NCBI GenBank assembly: GCA_014529385.2
Contig: CM043962.1
Coordinates: 93,012,180 to 93,076,179 of the forward strand
Direction: 5' to 3'
DNA: 64,000 nt
From: Adiantum capillus-veneris
Taxonomy: Eukaryota; Streptophyta; Polypodiopsida; Polypodiales; Pteridaceae
Part shown: positions 36,590 through 48,552 of the stretch, piece after piece
Numbering within the stretch: position 1 is the stretch's first letter
How the letters are laid out: every line of letters begins with the position of its first letter
The notes under the pieces: generated by a model
Databases searched by the model: none
Told to the model about the DNA's origin: nothing
The model's input: only the letters and a program-made list of their open reading frames with translations
Position numbers and translations under genes: made by a program

Positions 36590-37640
36590 TGAAATCAAGT
36601 TATACTCAGATTCCATAGCCTGCTCCCACTTCACCACATCATCCATCATCATGGCTTCTTGGTAGCAGCTTGGCTCATAGCAATCGGTCAACGTGATCTA
36701 ATCAAGACCTGGCTCGAAATGCGCAAGTGGACGAGAGACTCTAGTAGACCGTCTCACTACTTGACCATTGCTATCCGCTCCCTCTGGAGCATTGCTAGTG
36801 GAAGGTACATCACTAGCCCGGTGAGTTGATTTCACTGTCTCTGAGGCAACATTCTCAAAAGTGACTCTCCGGACCTCTATTTCCTTGATAGGTTGTTTAT
36901 GCATCTTCGACTCATTGAAGATCACATCTGAACTACGAATGACTCGATGAGATTTCGGGTGCCAGAGATGATATCCCATCTCTCTATCTGCACCATATCC
37001 AATGAAAATACATTTGTGTGACTTTGGCTCTAACTTCTGTTGAAGTTGTTTAGGCACGTGAGCATAAGCTTCACAACCAAAAACACGTAGATGGTCATAG
37101 TGGGGCTTAGGTTTAGACCATAACTCTTCTGGAATCTCATAATTCAATGGTGTACTAGGCAAACAATTTATGATGTGCACTGTTGTCGAGACGGCTTCTA
37201 TCCAAAAGCCTTGTGTGAGATTTGCCATAGAAAGCATGGATGTGACTCTTCCTAAATCGTACGATTCATGCGCTTAGCAACTCCATTTTGAGCTAGTGTT
37301 TATGGTGTAGTAAATTTCCTTTTAATCCCCCTTTTAGCACAAAAATTGTCAAACTCCTTGGAGACATACTCTCCACCGTTGTCAGTCGGCAACCTCTTGA
37401 GTTTCTTGCCAGATGATTCTCAACGAGTGCCAAAATTTTTTGGAACACATGAAGAACTTGATCCTTATGTTTCAAAGGATATGCCCACACCTTTTGAGTA
37501 GAGTCACCTATGAATGTGATAAAATAGCTGCCCCTCCCCCCCTCCCCCATAGAGATTTGGTTGACATAGGACCACAAACATCACCATGTACTAAATCTAG
37601 AGGTTCAGTTCGCTTTTGACTCAATGGTAAGTGGATGGAC
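36590..37640 (-). pseudogene. Copia integrase and stub of RT
   Basis: Integrase core begins with EPLDLVHGDVCGPM (first Asp) near 37615, then GSYFITFIGDSTQKVWAYPL in a neighbouring frame. The third catalytic block is broken around 37290-37240. From 37237: NLTQGFWIEAV, YEIPEELWSKPKPHYDHLRVFG, CEAYAHVPKQLQQKLEPKS and CIFIGYG, the conserved C-terminal half. A variable Ser/Thr-rich hinge precedes RRSTRVSRPLAHFEPG, then the RT entry CYEPSCYQEAM and VVKWEQAMESEY. RT stops there. Several frameshifts and stops make it non-functional. Confidence 0.85.
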
Positions 37641-38500
37641 CTAGTCTGTTTGCCATAGATATAGTCAGTGTTCACAAACACGAAAGTCAACATAAGACAA
37701 GACAGGTAAGTAGCCAAAACGAGTCAGAGTTCTCATTCCTTTTTGGCTAATATGACCTAGCCGGCAATGCCATAACTCAGTAGATGGCAGCTCGTCGCCT
37801 ATAGATATGTAATCATGACCAACATCTAACACATGCATGAATACAAGGTACCATGATTCTGACCTCTAAGTACAACAAGATTACCTTTGCGTACTATCCA
37901 CGAACCATTGCCAAATGTGGTGTTGTAGCTCAAATCATCAATCTGACCAACAGAAAACGAGCTCTTAGTCAACTTGGACACATGTCTGACATTACATAAA
38001 GTAAAGTGTGTGCCGTTCCTTAGATGCAATTTGACGTTTTCGACACCCTCAATGTCTAGTTCATAAGCATCACCAAGTCTCACTTTGCCACAAGAGTGAG
38101 AATAAGTAGAGAACCACTCTCTATGTTGTGTCACATGAAAACTCTCACTAGAATCTACTATCCAATTCTGTGCATAATGTGCATCTTTTGTAACAAGAGC
38201 CTGGACAGGTAGATCTGCTGTGAAGACCAATACGTCAGAGATAAGTGGCATAACAACCGCTGGAAGAGTCTCTACAATAGGAGAATTTGAAGACTCTAGC
38301 ACATTGATCTCCTCTAACTTTGCTTTGCCCTTGTTTGAATCATCAAACTTAGAAGTATCACCAGATTGTTTATCCTTCTTGCTTTGCTTCCATTTCCTGC
38401 AATCCTTCTTCACATGCTCTTTTTTATGGCAATGATAGCACTCTACATTATGCATAGAACCCCGAGACTTTGGTGCGACCCTTCTGTCTATCACTAGCAA
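37641..38500 (-). pseudogene. Copia zinc knuckle, protease and pre-integrase domain
   Basis: CYHCHKKEHVKKDC is a CX2CX4HX4C knuckle (about 38440). The protease strand reads NWIVDSSESFHVTQHREWF, so the active site is D-S-S-E instead of D-S-G-A, a probable loss. KVRLGDAYELDIEGVENVKL and NVRHVSKLTKSSFSVGQ are the following conserved strands. The pre-integrase zinc part (ELPSTELWHCRLGHISQKG-like wording, about 37800-37740) lies in another frame. Confidence 0.8.
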
Positions 38501-38574
38501 CATACACATCACCATCCTTCTTGCCTTCGAGAGATTTCCTGCAAATCTCCTCGGTAAACAGACTCCCAAGGACG

Positions 38575-39101
38575 TCATTGTACACAAGACCAGTACCAGT
38601 GCTGAGTTGCTAATCGCAGTACAGAATGTATCCAAGACGAGGGTAAACTACATAGCAAGAAGATACATTTGATTTCCTCATCGAAGACCAAATCCTGAGT
38701 GGTCAACTGAGTGAAAATGAAATTGAACTCATTATTGTGAGTAGAAATAGTGCCTCTTCCTTCATACAAAGATCAAATAGCTTCTTTATCAAGAAAACCT
38801 TATTAGTAGCACTTTTGTTCTCATAACTGGAACACAATTTATCCCATACATCTCTAGCAGTCCTTTCTCCAACTATAGTAAAGTACACAGATTTGGCCAA
38901 ATGCAAATGGTGGGTAGATTTGGCTTTAGCATCAAGTCTCTCCCACTCAACATCTTTATACTTTCCCTCTGGGCGCTCCATGATAGGATCCAACTGGCGT
39001 TTTTATATGAGAACATCTTGAATCTGCTCTTTCCAGATAGAAAAATTCGTCCCATCAAATTTCCAAATATTGTAAATATCCTTTTCACCGCTAGATGACA
39101 T
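38575..39101 (-). pseudogene. Copia gag N-terminal part
   Basis: ATG at 39101-39099 opens MSSSGEKDIYN, then IWKFDGTNFSIWKEQIQDVL, the standard Copia gag start. An in-frame TAA about 38 codons in is followed by LDPIMERPEGKYKD, VEWERLDAKAKS and ARDVWDKLCSSYENKS (UBN2 fold). One frame shift near 38760 leads to NEFNFIFTQLTTQD and LLCSLPSSW. Non-functional. Confidence 0.82.
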
Positions 39102-39741
39102 GGCTGCAAGCTAAAGATAATATGGCGATAAACACTAGTAATTTTGGGAAAAATTTGGCAAAGTTTTTCCAAAAAAATTGACAGAATCTCAATCCAAAAC
39201 TGTCACAAGAAATCAGTAACGCATCAAAAGTAGTGCTCTCAGAGCATAAGACAGGCGCATCAACCACTACCTGTGCATAAAAAAGTCAAAAATTGACCCA
39301 AGACTGCCAACACGGCGTCAAATGCATCTAGCCCTCTCTATACATGTCCTATGGCGAGGCCACGAAAAGGGGTACTCCAGCAACTTGTATCACCGAAAGG
39401 ATCTCAACATTCGAGAATCCCTCAGCTCAAGAAAACCTCACGCTATCGACCCTCAGAAAAGGTTATGCAGACAAGAAACCAGCTCAGTCTCAGAAAGGGC
39501 CTCCGAACTGAGTCTCAAAAACGATCGTGACTGCCAGAAACAAGCCAAATCGGCTGCATGAAAGGTACATATGGCAGTTTCCGCAACTCAATGTACATCC
39601 ATTGTCAACAATACTGCAAGGTGCAGTATACGCGCTCAAACAGGTGCCAAAAAAAATATGCAAGCAGTAAACAAATCCCTGTGGGATGTCCGGCTAGTTG
39701 GTCTAAATCCCAAAAGAAAGTGCACTAGACAGGCTGCATGT

Positions 39742-39744
<3 letters not shown>
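39102..39744. other. Presumed Copia leader, no coding
   Basis: Upstream side of the minus-strand Copia gag. I looked for a GATACCA-type primer site and LTR end and found none. Small plus-strand frames here have no family match. Confidence 0.4.

Positions 39745-39832
<88 letters not shown>
39745..39832. repeat. (GA)n microsatellite, ~88 bp
   Basis: Pure GA run. Confidence 0.97.
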
Positions 39833-39837
<5 letters not shown>

Positions 39838-40277
39838 ATCAACACCATCAATAGGCGGCCTCTCGCTCTCTTTGGGACACTGTCGAAGGAAATTTTAAAA
39901 AATTAGGTTTATTTTTTGGGGTTTCACACTATTTTCCTCTCTTTCGGGGCTGGGTTTATCCTTTTTCCCTTGCCCTCAACCATCATTTTTGAAATTGCAC
40001 GATATTAAGTTGAGACACATTTTTCTTGAACACTGCTCTCAGCTACGGTGAGCTACCTGAAGTTGTTGAATAATGTTGGCGCACACTTTGAATGCAGGCA
40101 CGCATGCTTGCATGCACACATAAACAGGCAAGAACCAAGCCGACAACTACCTGTCAGCTTCATCTATTTTGTTTTCACTAAGCACCGAGCGGCGACAAAT
40201 TCACTCACAAATCTAGGGAAGACTCATGCGAGATTGCTTCAGATTTTGAAGTTGATTGATGTGGTCGGGTGTGATTC

Positions 40278-40327
<50 letters not shown>

Positions 40328-41420
40328 ATTTTCTTAATCTTCTTTTGTGAAATTTTTCAAGAGTGAGGAGCTTGAGGGTAAGAGGGCCATGCCGTCGCCG
40401 AAGGCAGCGCCTTTTTACTAGTTAGATTAATAGCAAAGCAATAGAAGTTCTATACTTGAGATGTGGACTTAGGTCATACTGCATTCTCACGAGATCAAGC
40501 TACTGAGGTAAGATGGAAACACCATTAGGAAAAATATAACCCCAAAGGGGCCTTATAAGAGCAACCAATCAAATTTCGATCAACAATAGGACATAAAAAG
40601 GGGGGCATGGATAGCCTATATCTACAGACCTCAAAACTATATCATGTAGTATATCTATGGAAAGAGCTTGGCAATGCGCTCCAAATGCACTATTGTCAGA
40701 CAAATTTAGAGTTAAAATGCTCAAGTTGTGGCCATTAAAAAAAAAACCAAAACAAAAATTGGTGGAACCGTGGCTACGAACCCATTTTCATTGGTGTAGA
40801 GAGTATAGTCCAAAAGTATCTTTAACCCTAAAGGGACCTTTTGGGGTTCATATTTTCCCCAATGCTCTTTCACAATCAAAGTGCACCTTGCTAGAATGTT
40901 CCACTAGAACACATATATTGTTGATGATTGAGCATTTCTTCTTGCTCTCTTGCCCTTTGATTTTATTGCCCTGGGCTTTACAACCATTGTGTTGGCTCAA
41001 CCACATGATGGCTCACAAAAGTGATTGCTTACTTGCATGTAGCTCCTGATCTAGATCTCTTTATTGTGCACATCTTACAGCAAAGCTTCCAAGCTAGAAA
41101 AACAAAGAAAAGGCATTGCACACCATGTCCATTGCAACAATGTGTTGCATAGGCTCAGAGAGCCATTGTTAAGATCATGGGCATTGCTACAAGTCACTAT
41201 GACTGAAACAGGAAGAGGTAGAGGTGCACAGAGGAGAGAATTAAGAGGTTTTTTTTTTGTACGAGTGCACTCAAGAGAATGTCTTTGAGAAGAAAAACAA
41301 AAGGGACGTATTAGGACTTCTAGATGTACTCTTTTAGGTAGGCATGACATGAGGAATTGTTGAAGAGTTGAATTGAAACATGTATGTTTAAAAAAGAAAC
41401 ACATGAGCGCTGTGAAGATT
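39833..41420. other. Unassigned non-coding DNA
   Basis: Contains a 45-bp (GA)n tract at 40281-40325. The 130-codon frame at 40657-41049 has no motifs and low-complexity Lys/Leu content, so I do not call it. Nothing else recognised. Confidence 0.4.
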
Positions 41421-41517
41421 TGATCGCCAATAGGCAGAGGCCATTAAGTAGTGCCATGTGCACCAATGCATGATCGCCAATAGGCAGAGGCCATTAAGTG
41501 CCATGTGCACCAATGCA
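41421..41517. repeat. Tandem duplication of ~50 bp
   Basis: 41421-41470 (tgatcgccaataggcagagg...) is repeated at 41471-41517 with loss of three bases (tag). Otherwise identical, so a recent slippage or unequal event. Confidence 0.9.
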
Positions 41518-42179
41518 TGATGACATGTTGAGGAGAGTGCTACAAACCAGGAATTGGACCATAGGGGAAGTCACACTGGATGAACAAGGGCACAAGTCCC
41601 TTGAACCTTCCCCACATGAAGGGTCATGTTGGATAGCCCTAAGAAAAGAAGAGCCTCCCTAAAAGATGCACTAAATCTAAGCTCTCACCAAAAAATGGAG
41701 GGAAGATTTAAGACGGATCATGCCGGAGGAAAATTACAAAAAAATTGGACCACACCATTGAATCTTCCACTAAGGCCTTTGTAGGCCAATAACTCCATAT
41801 ATCTTTTGGCGTAGAGTGCACAAGATTCAAGCCACCAACCCAGTGCCCACTCTCCATCATTAGGAACTTGACAATCCAATGAGGGCATGCCACATCTTCT
41901 TCCTCCTTTTCCATGTCCTCTTCCTCCCTAAGTCCCCCCTTGTCACTAATTGACACATTCTTCTCAAAGAGGATCAAGGGTCTAGGATTCTCAATCAAAT
42001 CTAGCCATCCATTTTTAAGATGAAGGGAAAAATGCACCAAACAATGGTGCTCAAACTCACAATCCTTCCTTTGGGGGGGGCAAATGATTTTTTGTCAAAC
42101 TATCACAACATTTAGCGTGGGTTTGCAATTCTAGTTTACATTAACTTTACTTTGTGATCACTTTCACTTTACAATTTAA
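41518..42179. other. Unassigned; short ORF of unclear status
   Basis: A minus-strand frame at 42040-41708 (110 codons) has plausible composition (WIVKFLMMESGHWVGGLN, LVHSTPKDIWSYW) and could be a decayed element fragment, but I do not recognise the family. Confidence 0.3.
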
Positions 42180-42240
42180 TCTATACTCTATTTAACATAA
42201 TATGACATAGGGGAGTGCCCTTTACACGTGGCGCAAGCTG
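42180..42240 (+). mobile_element. Helitron-like 5' terminus
   Basis: From 42180: TCTATACTCTATTTAAC, then aggggagtgccc and CACGTG at 42225-42230, with (GA)n tracts at about 42262-42285 and 42367-42457. The base before is A. It follows the same plan as 43980, 60157 and 7497 (minus). Confidence 0.42.
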
Positions 42241-42363
42241 CGAGATGAAGGCTATGTTCCAAAAGAGGGAGAGAGAAAGAGAGAGAGGCCGCCGAAGGCG
42301 GGCCGTACTAGTATTTCCAACACGTGTCAGCGTTTCCAACGTTTGGCGGGTTCAAGCCAATGC

Positions 42364-42366
<3 letters not shown>

Positions 42367-42457
<91 letters not shown>
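42367..42457. repeat. (GA)n microsatellite, ~91 bp
   Basis: Pure GA run downstream of the Helitron-like terminus. Confidence 0.97.
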
Positions 42458-42460
<3 letters not shown>

Positions 42461-42557
42461 CTTGTGGATAGATCTGTGAGCTCCATCGGTCGGTGGGTTC
42501 CCTCCTCCATGAACGCATGGCTTCTTGCTGGCATTCGAGCCTCACCATTGTAGTCCC

Positions 42558-42880
<323 letters not shown>

Positions 42881-43979
42881 CTGTGGGGCTGTTGCTCGCT
42901 TGAATGGCCAGGGTAGTGTGGGCACACTAAGCAGGCAGGGAAGCAGTTCTCGACTACATTGAATGGGCAAAGGTAGAGCAGGCAGAACCACGGTAGAGGT
43001 TTGGTTAAATATCGGCTTGCTTGCCATCGTGGCAAAGCAGCTCCTTCTGGTTGCCAGTCAACCTTCACCGGCCACCATAGGTTGACCAAAAGAAGTCAGC
43101 GCGGCACGGACACGGAGTATCGAGCTTTGCACCTCAGGTTACAGAGTTACGAGCACTATTCCTACGCCCGCGCACGTGTGCTTGCTCAGAAGGTGTGCGT
43201 AGCTATTGATATCTGTGAAGAGGTTGCTAGGCTTTGAGTAAGAGTGATGATCGGCATGGCCAGTCACCGTCACCTACACGGTGGCTAGCTAGCCGATATT
43301 TATCCATAGCCCCACCTAAGCAACCAATATGGAGCTACCTCTCTCTCTCTCTCTCTCGCCCCTGCAGAGGTTGCCAACAACAGGCTTAGCTTCTCGTCTC
43401 TTTTGTTGTAGCTATTAGCTGCTTACATTCCTATCTCTAAGGTAACTCATTCTCTTTACTGCAGGTCACCCAAGAGCGCCATTTTACTTCTCCTTTGCGA
43501 CCCCTTGAAGGCTGCTTCATATTAGAGGGGTTACATTCCTCATTTAAAGAACAATATTATGGCTGCGTGATCATCAAAATGCTGAGTAATGTCATGCGGG
43601 TACAGTTGATGAGCGGCATGCTCAGATGAGCGAGAATTAGTGTGTGGTGGCCTGCATTGTGTTATTAGCCATATCCAGTTGCACAAATTCGAAAAAATGA
43701 CACGCTGGATTTGGATTTACTGCGCTCTCAGATTACAAGCTCTCCATTTATGAGACACATTAGCAAGTCGTGACCGCACACACACAGAGGAGTGAGAAGA
43801 CCAGTCACACCCAACAATCACCCTTGCTTAATCATATTAATTACAATAAACAAATCAACATGGTCGTCGATCGACGACATGAACACCCTTATAATTGAAT
43901 TGAGTGATAAAGAGACCCTAAATGTTACCCTTTTCTTCATCCACGAAGCTCATGTATGAGACAAGCTAGGTTTTTCATA
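42881..43979. other. Unassigned non-coding DNA
   Basis: No coding signal recognised. A short (CT)n run lies at 43339-43358. Confidence 0.4.
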
Positions 43980-44085
43980 TCTATACTTATTACTATTACT
44001 ATTACTATTTACTTTTACTATTACTTTACTATTACTATACTATATCGATAATGGGGGAGTCCCCTCCCCTAGACACGTGTCACAA
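43980..44085 (+). mobile_element. Helitron-like 5' terminus with TAC/TAT tract
   Basis: From 43980: TCTATACTTATTACTATTAC, expanded into a (TAC TAT)-type simple tract to about 44045, then atgggggagtcccctcccct and GACACGTGTC at 44072-44081, a perfect 10-bp palindrome holding a G-box. A (GA)n tract follows at 44156-44180. The base before is A. PPR fragments start about 560 bases further on. Confidence 0.45.
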
Positions 44086-44639
44086 GGAGATCATTTCACG
44101 GAGTGTCGCTGCAGCCCGGGCGATCACAGGCGGAGAGAGAGCAGCCCGACGACACGAGAGAGAGAGAGAGAGAGAGAGAAGCTTTAACAGCTTGTGATGG
44201 CAGAGATGCTCGTGAGTTGCTGTAGGTTTGCTCCCATTATTCCCTTTGTGAGCCTCTCGACTATTGAGGTTCCATGCCAGGCTGCCCACTCCAAGACGCA
44301 CTTCCCACTAGCTCTGTAATCCACTATCGCACATCGCTTGAACTCTGGAGAAGGCAACTCCCCGCCACCACCTTGGTTGTTGGAGCTCTCCCCTCTGCGA
44401 CACAACTCCTTGCCCTCCTTGGTCTCTGCAAGGAGCAACTTGACTATACAGCTGACCACCAACCCGTCGACAACATCTTGATCCTTTTGGTTGTTGAAAC
44501 TCCATGACGCGCATGTAACTCACTGCTGCACATCACCTTGAAATCTACAGGAGGCACCCCTTGCCACCTCTCTGTGGTAGCAACATCATGCCCACCCGTC
44601 TCCCATCTTCTGTAGCTACGCAGGCAGCACAAGGGCAAT
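44086..44639 (+). other. Non-coding lead-in between terminus and PPR array
   Basis: Contains a (GA)n tract and degenerate CT-rich sequence. Frames on both strands are open by chance and have no family wording. It may be internal to the Helitron-like element. Confidence 0.35.
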
Positions 44640-47425
44640 TGTTTGTCGCTCTATGGGTGCCTTGGTTAGCATGTATGCCAATTGTGGTGCACTTCATAAA
44701 GCATAGAAGTGCTTGAGGAGTTTCCTATCCGAGATGTCTTGAAATGCACTTGTTGCAGGAATGCCCAACTTGGGTGTCTCTCTAGATACAATGTTCTCTC
44801 ATGGAGTAGATTGATTGTAGGATATATCCGTTAGAGTCAGCGACAAGAACAAAGAGAGCTATTTTCAGCACATGCAGAGAGATGGCATCTCTCCAAATGC
44901 AATCACGTAGACTTGCACCTTGAAGGCATGTGGCATTACACAAGCGTGTTACCGGGTTACACAAGGAGTGCATTGATTGCATGATATGTCCAAATGTGGT
45001 ACACTTCATATAGCACAAAAAGTGTTTGAGGAGCTTCCTATCCGAGATGTCATCTCTGGAACTACATTGATTGCGGGATATGTCCAACTTGGGTAGGGCC
45101 AAGGAGCTTTGGGTGTTTTTCAGTCGATGCAAAGCGAGGGTGTCTCTCCAGATGCATGTTGTCTCATGGAGCGCATTGATTGCAAGAAATGTCCAACCTG
45201 GTCAAGGTCAAGACGAGAGAGCTATTTTCAGCAGATGCAGAGAGAGGAGATCTCTCCAAATGCAATCACGTACATTTGCACCTTGAAGGCATGTGGCATT
45301 CCACAATGTCGCCAGGTTACACAAGGAGTGCATTGATTGTAGGATATGTCCAAATCTGGCATTTTTCACCGGATGCGAAGTAAGGGCGTCTCTCCATATG
45401 CAATCACACACGCTCTTGAATGCAATCACGTACATTTGCACCATGAAGGCATGTGGCATTCCACAAGCATGTCGCCAGGTTACACAAGGAGTGCATTGAT
45501 TGTAGTATATGTCCAAATGTGGCATTTTTCACCGGATGCAAACTGAGGACGTCTCTCCAGATGCAATCACATACGCTCTTGGGCTGTTTCTAGCTGATGC
45601 AAAGCGAGGGTGTCTCTTCATATGCATGTTCTCTCATGGAGTGCATTGATTGCAGGATATATCCAACAGGGGTTGTTGAAAAAGAAAATGTCGTAGTTGA
45701 CATTGCCTTGGTCGACATGTATGCCAAATGTGCACTTCATAAAGCGCAAAAAGTGCTTGAGGAGCTTCTTGTCTGGGATATCGTCTCTTGAAATGCAATG
45801 AGTGTGAAATGGACAAGGCCAAGGAACTCTGGGTGTTTTACAGCAGATGCGAGGCAAGGGTGTCTCTCCAGATGCAATCACATACACTTTGTGTTGTTTT
45901 CAGCTGATGTAAAGCAAGGGTGTCTCGCTAGATCCATGTATTCTCATGGAGTGTACTGATTGCAGGATATGTCCAACAGGTTAGGGCTAGGAAGAGGTAG
46001 AGAGAGGGCACTTCATAAAACACAAAAAGTTCTTGAGGAGCTTCATGTCCAGGATGTCGTCTCTTGGAATGCACTGATCGCGGGATATGCCCAACTTGGA
46101 TAGGGCCAAGAAGCTCTGGGCTATTTTCAGCGGATGCGAAGTAAGGGTGCCTCTCCAGACGCAATCACCTACACTTGCATCTTGAAGGCAAGGGACAACA
46201 TCAGGAAGCTTTGGGCTGTTTTTAGTAGATGCAGAGAGAGGGCATCTCTCCAAATGCAACCACGTACACTTGCAGGATATGCCCAAATCAGGTAGGTCCA
46301 AGAAGCTTTGGGCTGTTTTCGGCAGATTCAAAGCGAGGGTATCTCTCTTGATATTTGTGATAATGGGTTGCTTGAAAGAACACATGCTTAGGCAACACGT
46401 TAGTCAGAATGTATGGAAAATGCAGTGGACTTGACAGAGCGCAATTGGTCCTCGACAAGATTCCTGCCCGCATGGAGTGCATTGATTGCAGGATATGTCT
46501 AGCAGAGTTAAGGTTTGGAAGCTCTGGGCTGTTTTCAACAGATTTAGCGAGAGGGCATCTCTCCAAAATGCAATCACATACACTTGCGGGATATGCCCAG
46601 CTTGGGTAGGGCGAAGAAACTTTGGGCTGTTTTTGGCAGATGCCAAGCGAGGGCGTCTCTCCCAATATTTATGACAGTGGGTTGCTTGGAAAGAACACAT
46701 GTGTAAGGTAACATGTTAGTCAGTATGTATGTCAAGTGCGATGGACTTGACGGAGCACAAGATGTCCTCGATGGGATTCCTTTCCGCATGAAGTGCATTG
46801 ATTGTAGGATATGTCCAGCAAGGTCAAGGTCTAGAAGCTCTTGGAATGCATGGTTGCGGGATATGCCCAACTTGGATAGCGCCAAGAAGCTCTGGGCTGT
46901 TTTCAACGGATGTGAAGAAAGGGTGCCTCTCCAGATGCAATCACCTACGCTTGCATCTTGAAGGCAAGGGACAACGTCAAGAAGCTCTGGGCTGTTTTTA
47001 GCATATGCAGAGAGAGGGCATCTCTCCAAATGCAATCATGTACATTTGCGGGATATGCCCAACTTAGGTAGGTCCAAGAAGCTTTGGCGTGTTTTTGGCA
47101 GATACGAAGCGAGGGTATCTCTCTTGATATTCGTGATAATGGGTTGCTTGAAAATGCTTAGGCAACACGTTAATCAGTATGTATGGCAGGTGCGATGGAG
47201 TGCAACAGGTCCTCGACAAGATTCCTGTCCGCATAGAATGCATTGATTGCAGGATATGTCTAGCAGAGTTAGGGTTTGAAAGCTCTGGGCTGTTTTCAGC
47301 AGATGTAGAGAGAGGGCATCTCTCAAAATGCAATCACAGACACTTGTGGGATATGCCCAACTTGGGTAGGGCCAGAAGCTCTGGGTGTCTCTCCTAATAT
47401 TTGTGAGAGTGGGTTGCTTGAAAAG
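44640..47425 (+). pseudogene. Decayed PPR array, part 1
   Basis: Plus-strand PPR pieces in shifting frames: LVSMYVKCDGLD, AQDVLDGIPF, ALIAGYVQQGQGLEAL, QREGISPNA and ITYTCILKA. A landmark phrase (gggttgcttgRaaaRaacacatg...ggcaacaYgttag, PPR wording GLLEKNT..GNMLVSMY) recurs at about 46370, 46682, 47142 and 47411. Spacings of 269-461 bases include values near 310, the size of one P-L-S PPR triplet. The array is interrupted at 47425 by the composite chromovirus and resumes at 57012 in mid-phrase. No intact ORF, start or C-terminal E/DYW domain. Confidence 0.8.
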
Positions 47426-48211
47426 TGTCACGTGACACATCCAACCCTATGTGTCCGTGGACAAGCTACAGCATGACTAGGGTTCAGTTCAGTCAAGTCA
47501 CTCTAGAATAGGAAGTGATTTGGCACTCTTGTGAGTCTGTTCGCAGACCGTGCATGACCAGATACGTAGAGTAGATGCATATCCTCCGGGTGCACACAAC
47601 ATGATCATTAGCATTCTGATCAGAATCCATCAGGGAATTTTCCAGTACATTAAACCTATTTCCAATAATTTTAACATTTTTCACTTATTATTTTTAAGTG
47701 ACTTTCGTTGGGAACGAAGTTTACAGGTTCCGCCCGGAAAACGCAGATTTTAGCATCTGCGTTTTCAGCGTGTCGTCGTTGCATCGTCGCCATCGACATC
47801 GACATCGTCATCGACATATAGTCAGAATTCAACAGATAAAGATTTGCAGATTTCAACCCTTAGAGTTTTCAGATTTTAGTCCGTCTCGTCGTTGTTCTCA
47901 TCGTCGTCGACATTGTCAGCAAGTCCAAGCATTGTAGAGATTTGTGCAATCATAAGTAGACCGCTCTCGCCAACGAGAGTGGGGCCTTCAGAGGAGGGTT
48001 TTACAACGTTTCTGGAGTCGTATTCTCTTCTCTCTCTATCTCTGTCTCATACACTTTCTCGCATAGTGTCCATTCACTTTGTTTGTGTCCATTGCACTCT
48101 CTGATTAAGAACGGAAGGCTCTACCTTCCATAAGAATAAAAGGAACCTTGAGCACAGATCGGACCACTCATCTTGAGCAAAGTTCAAACATTCATTCCGC
48201 TGCACCTAACA
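47426..48211 (+). repeat. 5' LTR of the composite element, 786 bp
   Basis: Starts TGTCACGTGACA, a perfect 12-bp palindrome containing a G-box (CACGTG). Ends CACCTAACA before the primer site. It lacks about 480 bp present in the 3' LTR (56034-56515); the junction is gttgggaac|gaagttta at about 47709. Confidence 0.93.
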
Positions 48212-48212
48212 T

Positions 48213-48224
48213 TGGTATCAGAGC
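48213..48224 (+). promoter_or_regulatory. Primer-binding site, initiator-Met tRNA
   Basis: TGGTATCAGAGC one base after the 5' LTR. Confidence 0.93.
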
Positions 48225-48552
48225 TTTGACAGTGTTCTGTATCACTCAAGGAAAGAACCACATAATTTTTTTTGCTTGTTGAGGTCGCACGTAACCCAAG
48301 TCCTCTTGGGCGTGTCGATTCTTAATCGTGTTTTTGAAGAGTGACAGGAATCCGAGGAAAGAAGGGCTTGTCCGGCCTCCCCTTGTGCCTCTTTTCACTC
48401 ATTGAGAGCGGACCGTGCACTTAGCGACCGACCAATCGACATGAGGTGGGGAAAAGCAACCTTGGTGTGAGCGCAAGGCTGCCAAGGGAAGTGCATGCGC
48501 TCTCAAGAAACCTTCTCATCACAAACAATATTCAGAGAAGGAAGTAGAAGAG

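Larger units (their letters stand above)
36590..39101 (-). mobile_element. Copia element truncated in RT
   Basis: Gag, zinc knuckle, protease, integrase and only the first ~30 codons of RT are readable on the minus strand. It stops at about 36590, where the accessory-ORF element begins. Neither LTR nor primer site is seen, so both ends are incomplete or decayed. It is a different family from the element at 25633. Confidence 0.85.

Noticed and set aside
39571-39906. RERERE frame at a GA tract
   Set aside because: Same microsatellite artefact; flanks unrelated to known proteins.
40657-41049. 130-codon plus-strand ORF
   Set aside because: No motif, no homologous copy in the window, composition explained by A/T-rich DNA.
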